Position numbers and translations under genes: made by a program. This document shows, piece after piece, positions 52,887 through 60,894 of a stretch of 64,000 nt of DNA (positions are counted from its first letter, which is position 1; each line of letters opens with the position of its first letter). The DNA is from Neorhizobium huautlense (GTDB taxonomy: Bacteria; Pseudomonadota; Alphaproteobacteria; Rhizobiales; Rhizobiaceae), in the NCBI RefSeq assembly GCF_030811685.1, contig NZ_JAUSRF010000015.1, positions 47,320-111,319 of the forward strand, read 5' to 3'. The notes beneath the pieces are model-generated. The model searched no databases and had not been told where the DNA came from. It was given only the letters and a program-made list of their open reading frames with translations.

Positions 52887-55712
52887 ATGTGGGCAGAAGG
52901 CCGGATTGCCGCCGCCATTGTTGTGTTTCCGGGTGCATCATCGATAAGGTCGCCTTTTCCCGGAAGCAACACAAAACGGACCATCGATTTGCAACGCCTG
53001 CCGACCGACACGCTCGATACCGCCCGCCTGATCACCGAGGAAAGCCGCGCTTCGGCAACCCCGATGATGGAACAATTCATCGAGATCAAGGCAAACAATC
53101 CCGGCTCGCTGCTGTTTTATCGCATGGGCGATTTCTACGAACTGTTCTTCGATGATGCGGTGGAAGCCTCGCGTGCGCTTGGCATCACGCTCACCAAGCG
53201 CGGTCAGCATATGGGGTATGATATTCCCATGTGCGGCGTGCCGGTCCATGCCGCCGACGACTACCTGCAGAAGCTGATCTCGCTGGGGTATCGCGTTGCC
53301 GTCTGCGAACAGATCGAAGATCCGGCTGAGGCCAAGAAGCGCGGCTCGAAATCGGTGGTGAAACGCGATGTCGTGCGCCTCGTCACGCCCGGCACGCTGA
53401 CGGAAGAAAAGCTGCTTGTCGCCTCCGAATCCAACTATCTGATGACGCTTGCCCGCATCCGCGGCACCGGCGAACAGCAGATGGCGCTTGCCTGGATCGA
53501 TATTTCCACCGGCGTTTTTCGTGTTGCCGAAACGGAGCATACGCGCCTTCTGGCCGATATCCTGCGTATCGAGCCGCGTGAGCTGATCCTTGCCGATGCG
53601 CTGTTTCACGATCCCGAGCTGAAGCCGGTGTTTGACGTACTCGGCCGTGTTGCCGTGCCGCAGCCCGCAGTGCTGTTCGATAGCGCCATGGCCGAAAGCC
53701 GTATCACCCGTTATTTTGGCGTGGAAACGCTCGACGGCTTCGGCACGTTTTCTCGTGCCGAATTGGCAGCAGCTGCCGCAGCAGTTGCTTACGTGGAAAA
53801 GACCCAGATTGCCGAACGCCCGCCGCTTGGCCGGCCGGAGCGCGAAAGCGGCAATTCCACCCTGTTCATCGATCCCGCTACACGCGGCAATCTCGAACTC
53901 ACCAAAACGCTTTCCGGCAGCCGCGATGGCTCGCTTCTGAAAGCCATCGACCGCACCGTCACAGGCGGCGGCGGCCGACTTCTCGCCGAACGGTTGATGT
54001 CGCCGCTGACGGCCCCGGACGTCATCAACCACCGCCTCGATTCCATCTCCTTCCTGATCGAGGAACCGTCGCTCTGCGGCAATTTGCGCACAGGCCTCAA
54101 GCATGTGCCCGACATGCCGCGCGCGCTTTCGCGCCTGGCGCTTGATCGTGGCGGTCCGCGTGATCTCGGCGCCATCCTGATCGGCCTGCAGGCTGCCCGC
54201 ACCGTCGGCCAGAGCCTGTCGCAGGTCATGCTGCCGCCGGAACTGGAAGAGGCGATGGCAGCGCTCGCCGCCCTGCCGGATGATGTCGAAAACCTGCTGT
54301 CCGGCCTGCTGGCACAGGAACTGCCACTGTTGAAACGCGATGGCGGTTTTGTCGCCGATGGCGCTTATGCCGAGCTCGACGAAGTCAGAGCGCTTCGCGA
54401 CCAGTCGCGAAAAGTGATCGCCGGGTTGCAGCTGGAATATGCGGAAGAGACCGGCATCAAATCGCTAAAAATCAAGCACAACAATGTGCTCGGTTATTTC
54501 ATTGAGGTCACCGCCGGTAATGCCGGACCTATGACCGATACGCCGGAAGCAAAAGCCCGCTTCATCCATCGCCAGACCATGGCCAATGCCATGCGGTTCA
54601 CCACCACGGAACTGGCCGATCTCGAAACCCGCATTGCGAACGCCGCCGGTCAGGCGCTGGTCATCGAGCTCGAAGCCTTTACCCACATGACCAATGCGGT
54701 GACACAACAGGCCGAGGCCATCAAGGCCGGTGCCCGCGCGCTCGGCATCATCGATGTCGCCGCCGGCCTTGCCATGCTCGCCGAAGAATGGGGTTATCGC
54801 CGCCCGATCGTCGATGACAGCCGCATGTTCGCCATCGAAGGTGGCCGCCACCCGGTGGTCGAACAGGCTTTGCGCCGCCAGTCTGCCGGTGCTTTCATCG
54901 CCAACGAATGTGATCTTTCGCCACGCGATGGCGGCGAGTTCGGCGCTCTCTGGCTGCTCACCGGTCCCAACATGGGCGGTAAGTCGACATTCCTGCGCCA
55001 GAATGCCCTGATTGCCATCCTCGCCCAGATGGGTTCCTTCGTGCCGGCGGCATCCGCCCATATCGGTGTGGTCGACCGTCTTTTCTCGCGCGTCGGTGCA
55101 TCCGACGATCTGGCGCGCGGGCGTTCCACCTTCATGGTGGAAATGGTCGAAACCGCCGCCATCCTCAATCAGGCAACCGATCGCTCGCTGGTCATTCTCG
55201 ATGAAATCGGTCGCGGCACCGCCACGTTCGACGGCCTGTCGATCGCATGGGCCGCCGTCGAACACCTGCACGAGGCCAACCGCTGCCGCGGCCTGTTCGC
55301 CACCCATTTTCACGAACTCACCGTTCTGTCGGAAAAGCTCAATCGCCTTTCCAACGCCACCATGAAAGTGAAGGAATGGGATGGCGAAGTCATCTTCTTG
55401 CACGAAGTCGGCCCCGGCGCCGCAGACCGGTCTTACGGCATTCAGGTCGCCCGTCTGGCCGGCCTGCCGGATGCGGTGGTGGAGCGTGCCCGCGACGTGT
55501 TGACCAAGCTGGAAGACAGTGACCGCAAGAACCCGGCCAGCCAGCTGATCGACGACCTGCCGCTTTTCCAGATTGCCGTGCGCAAGGAAGAAACGCGTCG
55601 TGGTCCCTCCAAGGTCGAGGAAGCCCTGAAGGCTCTCAACCCGGACGACATGACCCCGCGCGAGGCAATGGACGCGCTTTATGCGTTGCGCAAGCAGCTG
55701 GCGGAGAAGTGA
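52887..55712 (+). CDS. mutS: DNA mismatch repair protein MutS
   Basis: Recognises base mismatches and starts repair. Clear MutS features: mismatch-binding 'MGDFYELFFDDAVEASRALG', the connector and lever domains, Walker A 'LTGPNMGGKSTFLRQNA', 'LARGRSTFMVEMVETAAIL', Walker B 'LVILDEIGRGTATFDGLSIAW' and 'FATHFHELT'. The start is uncertain. Family similarity begins around 53040 ('ESRASATPMMEQF'), with candidate starts at ATG 52887 (used here, 941 aa) and TTG 52989 (907 aa), neither with a good ribosome site. ATG 52830 would overlap the divergent malic enzyme start. Confidence 0.93.
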   Translation: MWAEGRIAAAIVVFPGASSIRSPFPGSNTKRTIDLQRLPTDTLDTARLITEESRASATPMMEQFIEIKANNPGSLLFYRMGDFYELFFDDAVEASRALGITLTKRGQHMGYDIPMCGVPVHAADDYLQKLISLGYRVAVCEQIEDPAEAKKRGSKSVVKRDVVRLVTPGTLTEEKLLVASESNYLMTLARIRGTGEQQMALAWIDISTGVFRVAETEHTRLLADILRIEPRELILADALFHDPELKPVFDVLGRVAVPQPAVLFDSAMAESRITRYFGVETLDGFGTFSRAELAAAAAAVAYVEKTQIAERPPLGRPERESGNSTLFIDPATRGNLELTKTLSGSRDGSLLKAIDRTVTGGGGRLLAERLMSPLTAPDVINHRLDSISFLIEEPSLCGNLRTGLKHVPDMPRALSRLALDRGGPRDLGAILIGLQAARTVGQSLSQVMLPPELEEAMAALAALPDDVENLLSGLLAQELPLLKRDGGFVADGAYAELDEVRALRDQSRKVIAGLQLEYAEETGIKSLKIKHNNVLGYFIEVTAGNAGPMTDTPEAKARFIHRQTMANAMRFTTTELADLETRIANAAGQALVIELEAFTHMTNAVTQQAEAIKAGARALGIIDVAAGLAMLAEEWGYRRPIVDDSRMFAIEGGRHPVVEQALRRQSAGAFIANECDLSPRDGGEFGALWLLTGPNMGGKSTFLRQNALIAILAQMGSFVPAASAHIGVVDRLFSRVGASDDLARGRSTFMVEMVETAAILNQATDRSLVILDEIGRGTATFDGLSIAWAAVEHLHEANRCRGLFATHFHELTVLSEKLNRLSNATMKVKEWDGEVIFLHEVGPGAADRSYGIQVARLAGLPDAVVERARDVLTKLEDSDRKNPASQLIDDLPLFQIAVRKEETRRGPSKVEEALKALNPDDMTPREAMDALYALRKQLAEK

Positions 55713-55736
55713 CGCGCCCAAGGGCGCATTGGCAGA

Positions 55737-55747
55737 GAATGCCATTC
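55737..55747. promoter_or_regulatory. Short palindrome upstream of parDE (candidate operator)
   Basis: GAATGCCATTC is an 11-bp palindrome about 41 bp before the parD-like start, in the gap after mutS. Antitoxins of this type normally bind dyads here to autoregulate. Only position and symmetry support it. Confidence 0.3.
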
Positions 55748-55788
55748 TGGTATGATGGACCTCGCAACCGCACCCGCGAGGTCCAGCC

Positions 55789-56082
55789 ATGCCCACCCGC
55801 AATGTCGTCCTGACCGATCACGATGCAGACGTCATCGACCGGTTGGTGAAATCCGGCCGTTACCAGAATGCCGGCGAAGTACTGGGCGAGGGGCTGCGGC
55901 TGGTGGAACGGCGTGAGGTGGCAGAAGCCGCCAAGCTGGAAGCTTTGCAAACAGCCGCGCGACTGGGCTTTGCTGATCTGGAAGAGGGTCGCTTTACCGA
56001 TATTGCCGACGACGAGCTGGAAGATGCGATTGACGCTCTCGGCCGCGAAGCTGAAGCGAGGGTCAGCAAGGACCGCCCATGA
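55789..56082 (+). CDS. parD: ParD-type antitoxin
   Basis: A 97-aa ribbon-helix-helix protein: 'RNVVLTDHDADVIDRLVKSGRYQNAGEVLGEGLRLVE' (in parts) is the ParD/CopG DNA-binding half, and the acidic C-terminal segment is expected to bind the toxin. It overlaps the following parE-like start by 4 bp (ATGA). The module sits between mutS and the DUF882 gene. Confidence 0.82.
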   Translation: MPTRNVVLTDHDADVIDRLVKSGRYQNAGEVLGEGLRLVERREVAEAAKLEALQTAARLGFADLEEGRFTDIADDELEDAIDALGREAEARVSKDRP

Positions 56083-56456
56083 CAAAGCGCGGCACGTATC
56101 GCCTGTCTGTCTGGGCGCGGGCCGATATCATCGACATTTTGGCGGAAACAGAAGATCGTTTCGGACGTGCCGCGCGTGAACGCTACCAGAAACTTCTGGT
56201 GACGGCCCTGCGGGAACTGGCAGATGATCCCGAGCGCATCGGGTGCCATTTGCGTCCCGAACTCGGCGATGGTGTGTCGAGTGATCACCTGCGCCACAGC
56301 CGGAAACGCGCCCGTCATGAAACCGGTATCGTGAAACATCCCCGGCATCTGCTGCTCTACCGTGTTCTCAATCCCGAATTAATCGGTATCGGTCGCATTC
56401 TGCATGATGCCATGGAACTGCAACGGCATTTGCCGCCCGATTACGGAGCGGATTGA
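56079..56456 (+). CDS. parE: ParE/RelE-fold toxin
   Basis: A 125-aa toxin of the RelE/ParE superfamily: 'YRLSVWARADIIDILAETEDRFG', 'YQKLLVTALRELADDPER', 'LRHSRKRARHETGIVKHPRHLLLYRV' and 'LIGIGRILHDAMELQRHLP' (the ILH-x-x-M-E-L-x-x-H-L ending is typical of the ParE group). Members poison gyrase. Translationally coupled to the antitoxin. Its stop is 9 bp from the convergent DUF882 gene. Confidence 0.82.
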   Translation: MTKRGTYRLSVWARADIIDILAETEDRFGRAARERYQKLLVTALRELADDPERIGCHLRPELGDGVSSDHLRHSRKRARHETGIVKHPRHLLLYRVLNPELIGIGRILHDAMELQRHLPPDYGAD

Positions 56457-56465
56457 TCGCTCCGC

Positions 56466-57860
56466 TTACCCCTCATCCCCAAAGCTGAACCGTCCGAAAT
56501 CGAACGCTCCGCCATGTGCCATCGGCTTCTGCTCCACGGTTTCCGTGGCGGCACCCGGTTCGGTTTCCAGAGACCGTTTTACCAGAACCGGCGGCTTCAT
56601 GGCCACGGTCTGGCCGGGTGAAAGCAGCGCCCAATGGGTGAGCGAACGGATGGCGACGGGTTCGGTCGAGGCCGTGCCTGTGGCAGGAGCGGCATCCTTC
56701 AGCACGCGAATTTTTGCGAGATCCTGGCGGATGGCCGGGTCGCCGAACGGCTTGGAGACGGGTGCGGGTAATGTCGGGCGCTGCGCCGGGATCGGGCCGA
56801 TCGAGGCAACCACGATATTGTCCGGCGGCAAATCCGTGGTCTCGACGGTTTTCGGTCGCGGCGAGGGCACCGGAATGGCGGCCATCAGCAGTTCCACCTG
56901 CTTTTCCTCACGCTTTTGCGCAATCTCGGTCTTTTCCTTCGGGCTGCCGCCAAACTTGCTTTGCATGTCGAGCGCCGCCTGTGCGCGGCTTGTCGGTGTC
57001 GGCAGCATGGCGGTCACAAGGCCACTGTCGTCGGCGGCACGGGTACGGCCACGGGCAATGACAGGTGCTGCAACATCGTCGTCATCCTCGGCGGTGGCGG
57101 CAATTTCGATCGAACGCGGGCCGATGCGTCGTTTGTAATCGGCAAGCGCCTGCTGGTAGCCCGGCAGTGGTCGTCCATTGGTCGGCAGGTGCAGCGTGCG
57201 GCCGTTCGGAAACAGTTTTGCAAGCTCCGTCTGCGACATGCGCGGCCAGGCGCGCACGCTACCGACATCCAGATGCACGAAAGGCGAACCGGAGGTCGGG
57301 TAATACCCGACGCCGCCCACCTGCATCTGCATGGCGGTGGCGCGCAGTGTCGAGATCTTTACGCCCGGAATGAAGAAGTCCATGGCCTTGCCCAGCGTGT
57401 GCTGGCTCTTCTTGGCAACGCCGGTATTGCGCGAACGGCCGCGCAGCATGTTGTTCGTCCGCGGCGAACGATAGGCCGAAACCACATGGATATAATCCTT
57501 AGCGCCGACCCGGTCATACACTTCCCAGACGAGATCCAGCAGACGCGGGTCCATCTTGGTCGGTTCGTTGCGGCGCCAGTCGCGCAGGATGTGGTTGATC
57601 TGGGCAAGGCCCTTCGGGTCAAAACGGCCATTGCGCTTGAACACGATATTGGCACGTTCGCCCGTGTGGGTGAAATACAGTTTCAGGGACCGGGTCTCAG
57701 CCGCTGCAAAACCTGTGGTGCCGATCAGAAAGGGCAGGGCCAGAAGGCCGGCGGTAAGCCCCTTCGCCGGGCGCGTCGCAGAACGGCACATTCGGGTTGC
57801 GACATCTCGGCAAAAGGAAGTTACGACCGAAACGCCGTGCAGGAACTCGAACGCCACCAT
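56466..57860 (-). CDS. DUF882/peptidase M15A-like periplasmic protein
   Basis: A 464-aa exported protein. After a basic N-terminus a hydrophobic stretch (about 34-53, 'GLTAGLLALPFLIGTTGFAA') acts as signal peptide; a start at Met24 (57791) would give a more typical one. The M15A/YcbK-type domain (about 57-225) has 'SAYRSPRTNNML', 'SQHTLGKAMDFFIPG' and 'SPFVHLDVG', supplying the usual His/Asp/His zinc ligands of D,D-carboxypeptidase-like murein enzymes. The C-terminal 220 residues are Pro/Ala/Thr-rich without recognisable fold. Probably acts on peptidoglycan. Confidence 0.82.
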   Translation of the reverse strand: MVAFEFLHGVSVVTSFCRDVATRMCRSATRPAKGLTAGLLALPFLIGTTGFAAAETRSLKLYFTHTGERANIVFKRNGRFDPKGLAQINHILRDWRRNEPTKMDPRLLDLVWEVYDRVGAKDYIHVVSAYRSPRTNNMLRGRSRNTGVAKKSQHTLGKAMDFFIPGVKISTLRATAMQMQVGGVGYYPTSGSPFVHLDVGSVRAWPRMSQTELAKLFPNGRTLHLPTNGRPLPGYQQALADYKRRIGPRSIEIAATAEDDDDVAAPVIARGRTRAADDSGLVTAMLPTPTSRAQAALDMQSKFGGSPKEKTEIAQKREEKQVELLMAAIPVPSPRPKTVETTDLPPDNIVVASIGPIPAQRPTLPAPVSKPFGDPAIRQDLAKIRVLKDAAPATGTASTEPVAIRSLTHWALLSPGQTVAMKPPVLVKRSLETEPGAATETVEQKPMAHGGAFDFGRFSFGDEG

Positions 57861-58307
57861 GACAACTGCAAACCCAGATTACGCGGGACATCTGACACTC
57901 CTCTGGAGCGCCGCGGATCAGCAATTATGGTCAATAAAACCCTAACAAGAGGTTAGCCGGTCATCCCGCTGTCATATGGGCGAAATCCGAGTCTGTTTCG
58001 TTTGTGCTGGCCAACGTGAAAAGGCGTGATTATTGTGCGTTGCAACAGAGCTCTGCCGATCCTCTTCGCCAACGGAGATTTCGACCGTCGCATGCGAACC
58101 ACTGCCTTAACTGCATCAACGCTTCAACCCTATGCCCGTCATCGTGCCGGAATGGAAATCATGCCATTCAGCAAAACGTCAGCAAACCATAGAATCGTCA
58201 CATTGCCGGTCCGAAAGACGGGCGCTTGAGAATGGTGATCTGCCGGACTTGAGTCTGCAGAAATCCGCCTATTTCTTATCCGCGAAAGCCAAAACCTCGG
58301 AGTTGCC
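57861..58307. other. Intergenic region between DUF882 gene and uppP
   Basis: About 450 bp with no coding frame that has credible composition or a ribosome site. It must hold the divergent promoters of the DUF882 gene and uppP. No repeat or hairpin of note was seen. Confidence 0.5.
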
Positions 58308-59141
58308 ATGAGCGTGAGTTGGACCGATGCCGCCATCCTTGGACTTGTTCAGGGATTGACCGAATTTCTGCCGGTCTCCTCCAGCGCGCACCTGCGTATT
58401 CTCGGCGAATTCCTGCCATCGGGCACCGATCCAGGTGCGGCCTTCACCGCCATCACCCAGCTTGGCACCGAGGCTGCGGTACTGGTCTATTTCTGGAAGG
58501 ATATCATGGCGATCGCCACCGCCTGGCTGCGGCAGGTTTTTCGCCTTGGTGATTACGACAGGGATGCCGCCCGCATGGGCTGGCTGATCATCATCGGTTC
58601 ATTGCCGATCATCGTGCTCGGCCTTCTCTTCAAGGACTATATCGAACACGGCCTGCGCAACCTCTATATCACCGCGATCATGCTGATCGTGTTCGGCCTC
58701 ATCCTCGGCTGGGCGGATCGCATCGGCAAGAAAAAATACGCGCTCAAACAGCTGATCTGGCGCGATGGCATTATCTTTGGTTTCGCGCAGGCGATGGCGC
58801 TCATTCCCGGCGTCTCGCGCTCCGGCGGCACCATCACCGCCGGCCTCCTGATGGGCTACACGCGTGAAGCCGCTGCCCGTTATTCCTTCCTTCTCGCCGT
58901 GCCCGCCGTGTTCGGCTCCGGTTTTTACCAGCTCTTCAAGACGATGGGCGAAGAAACCGCCGTCGCCGCCGGCCCGACGGCGCTTGCGACGCTGATCGCC
59001 TTCGTGGTCGGTTACGCGGTCATCGTCTGGTTCCTGAAACTGGTTTCCACCAGGAGCTATATGCCCTTCGTGTGGTATCGCCTGGTTATCGGCGTGGCAC
59101 TGCTGGGCCTGCTGGTTTCCGGCGTGGTCAGCCCGATTTGA
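58308..59141 (+). CDS. uppP: Undecaprenyl-diphosphatase UppP (BacA type)
   Basis: Recycles the undecaprenyl carrier for cell-wall synthesis; overproduction gives bacitracin resistance. The 277-aa integral membrane protein has about seven to eight hydrophobic helices and both signature regions: 'LVQGLTEFLPVSSSAHLRI' near residue 14 and 'LIPGVSRSGGTITAGLLMG' near 165. Standard length. Followed by a terminator hairpin at 59150-59178. Confidence 0.95.
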   Translation: MSVSWTDAAILGLVQGLTEFLPVSSSAHLRILGEFLPSGTDPGAAFTAITQLGTEAAVLVYFWKDIMAIATAWLRQVFRLGDYDRDAARMGWLIIIGSLPIIVLGLLFKDYIEHGLRNLYITAIMLIVFGLILGWADRIGKKKYALKQLIWRDGIIFGFAQAMALIPGVSRSGGTITAGLLMGYTREAAARYSFLLAVPAVFGSGFYQLFKTMGEETAVAAGPTALATLIAFVVGYAVIVWFLKLVSTRSYMPFVWYRLVIGVALLGLLVSGVVSPI

Positions 59142-59149
59142 TGAGGTTT

Positions 59150-59178
59150 GGGGGCCGGATGATGCTGGCCCCGTTTTT
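59150..59178 (+). terminator. Rho-independent terminator of uppP
   Basis: GGGGCCGG (59151-59158) pairs with CTGGCCCC (59165-59172), one wobble pair and loop ATGATG, followed within one base by TTTTT. It lies about 10 bp after the uppP stop codon. Confidence 0.75.
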
Positions 59179-59390
59179 GCTGTATGGCGCACGGCAAAGC
59201 GTGTCGGGCTGGCCAGCAGTTGGGACGGGCGCAATTGCCGACTTGGTACCTGCGGTTGGTGTTCTTATCAGAGGCCATGATTTCTATCTGCCATTGGCCT
59301 GCGTGATTGATGCGGGCAGCCCGAATGGCAAGGCGTCGCGTGAATGGACGGGTCTGACATCATGATTTTTGCGGAAGGTCTGGTCGAAGC

Positions 59391-59615
59391 TTATTCGTAA
59401 ATCTTTGCAGCTGCGAGCAGAGTGGCTGCATGCTGCCAGACATTCGTGGAGCAGGGTTTTTGCCAATCCACCACCCAAGATAGCATCGCTTCCAGAAAAC
59501 TTTCCAGTTCCCGATTTTCCCAACTCGCTGCAGTTTTTGGGTCACGCAAGTCTGCTCTCAAATAGCTGAGAAATTCGATGAATGTGTCTTGGTCACAAAC
59601 GTTTTTGGGTTCCAT
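59391..59615 (-). CDS. Small DUF7660-like acidic protein
   Basis: A 74-aa protein whose pattern 'DTFIEFLSYLRADLRD', 'SWENRELESFLEAMLSWVVDW' and the ending 'AATLLAAAKIYE' resembles the DUF7660 small proteins (F-L-x-x-L-x-x-D-L, W-E-N-x-x-L-x-x-F-L-E-A-M, A-A-K-x-Y-E). These are common accessory genes, often found where immunity proteins occur. No toxin partner is adjacent. The surrounding 59280-59700 is clearly less GC-rich than its neighbours, suggesting horizontal acquisition. The start at 59615 has no good ribosome site, so expression is uncertain. The frame stays open to 59852 but overlaps the AraC gene antisense. Confidence 0.5.
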   Translation of the reverse strand: MEPKNVCDQDTFIEFLSYLRADLRDPKTAASWENRELESFLEAMLSWVVDWQKPCSTNVWQHAATLLAAAKIYE

Positions 59616-59748
59616 GAAAGTAGCATGGCGAACAGAGTGGGCACACGCAATATCAAACCGCCACTTCGGCTGCTGCACCACGCTACCACCAATGCTATAA
59701 CCCGCCCCAATTGACCAAATTCCGCCGTCATCCACCGGGGCGCTTATC

Positions 59749-60816
59749 TTGCTGACCATTCCCCTGCCGTTTTTTGCCGGCCTCGTTTTCGTGCTGACGC
59801 TGCACCTGAGCCTCAAGGGTGTCGAACTGCCGGGCACGCGAAAAATCTTCAATGCATTTCTGGCGCTTTATGCAGCGCAGGGTATCGGTATCGGCCTGCG
59901 CTTCGGATATGGCGTCGAAGGCCTCGTGCCGCTTCTGCCGGTCACGGCGTCTGCCATGCCGCCGCTCGCCTATCTCGCCTTTCGCAGCCTCACCGCCTCG
60001 GCCGTGACAAAACCGTGGCTGCATGCCCTGCCGCCGCTGGCTGTCGCTCTTTCCGTTGCCTTCGCCCGACAGTTTGTCGATCTGCTGCTGTTCCTCACTT
60101 TTGTCGGCTACAGCATCGCGCTCTGGCGCATCACCCGTGCGGGTGGCGATGAGGTCATGGCCGAGGCTGCCTTGCAGCGCATGCGGCCGGCGCTTCGGGC
60201 CGCAAGGCTGACCGCTGCCCTCATGCTGTTTTTTGCGCTCAGCGATGGCGCGCTTGCCGTCTATGCGGAGTTTTATGGCAATGCCGAAGTGCCACTTGCC
60301 GTTTCGGTCATGAACCTTGCCGCCATTGTCGCGGTGGTCGCCTATTATCTCTGGCCGCAGATGCCGGAGACGCAACCCAAACCGGTGGAGGAAAGTGCAT
60401 CTGCCGCATTCCCACAGGACGAGGCCATCCTCGCCCGCGTCTCGGCCGCACTCGAAACACTGTTTGCTGATGAAAATCTCAGCCTCGCACGCCTTGCCCG
60501 CAAGGCCTGCCTGCCTGCGCGCGACGTCTCTGTCGCCATCAACCGGGCGACCGGGCTCAACGTCTCGCAATTCGTCAACAACCGCCGTGTGGCCGAAGCC
60601 TGCCGACTGCTGGATGAAACGGGAAAATCTGCAACCACGATCCTGTTCGAGGTCGGCTTTTCGACAAAATCCAATTTCAATCGCGAGTTTCGCCGCGTCA
60701 CGGGCACAAATCCGCGCCAGTGGAAGGCACGCGACAGAAGCACATCTGCTCTGTCTGGTTATGGGGTTGATCTTGTTGCCGGAACGCAACAAGTTGGAAA
60801 CATCCAGCAATCATAA
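59749..60816 (+). CDS. AraC-family transcriptional regulator with N-terminal membrane domain
   Basis: A 355-aa protein. The N-terminal 205 residues contain about seven hydrophobic helices (first at 5-22, last near 187-203). The C-terminal AraC/XylS double HTH (about 240-340) has 'SLARLARKACLPARDVSVAINRATG' and the family ending 'TTILFEVGFSTKSNFNREFRRVTGTNPRQWKA' (in parts). Such 7-TM AraC proteins may sense membrane-soluble or periplasmic signals. The start is TTG at 59749; no ATG exists before the first helix. It stands between the small DUF7660-like gene and glnD with no obvious target beside it. Confidence 0.83.
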   Translation: MLTIPLPFFAGLVFVLTLHLSLKGVELPGTRKIFNAFLALYAAQGIGIGLRFGYGVEGLVPLLPVTASAMPPLAYLAFRSLTASAVTKPWLHALPPLAVALSVAFARQFVDLLLFLTFVGYSIALWRITRAGGDEVMAEAALQRMRPALRAARLTAALMLFFALSDGALAVYAEFYGNAEVPLAVSVMNLAAIVAVVAYYLWPQMPETQPKPVEESASAAFPQDEAILARVSAALETLFADENLSLARLARKACLPARDVSVAINRATGLNVSQFVNNRRVAEACRLLDETGKSATTILFEVGFSTKSNFNREFRRVTGTNPRQWKARDRSTSALSGYGVDLVAGTQQVGNIQQS

Positions 60817-60894
60817 TCCTGTGCAAGAAGGTGCGTGAATAAGGTCGAAGCCCGGTCGATTGGACAAGTGGCGACCTGGCACCGGTAGGAAGAC

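Noticed and set aside
55714..55727. GCGCCC/GGGCGC hairpin as mutS terminator
   Set aside because: The loop would be two bases and no T-run follows, so it is not a credible terminator.
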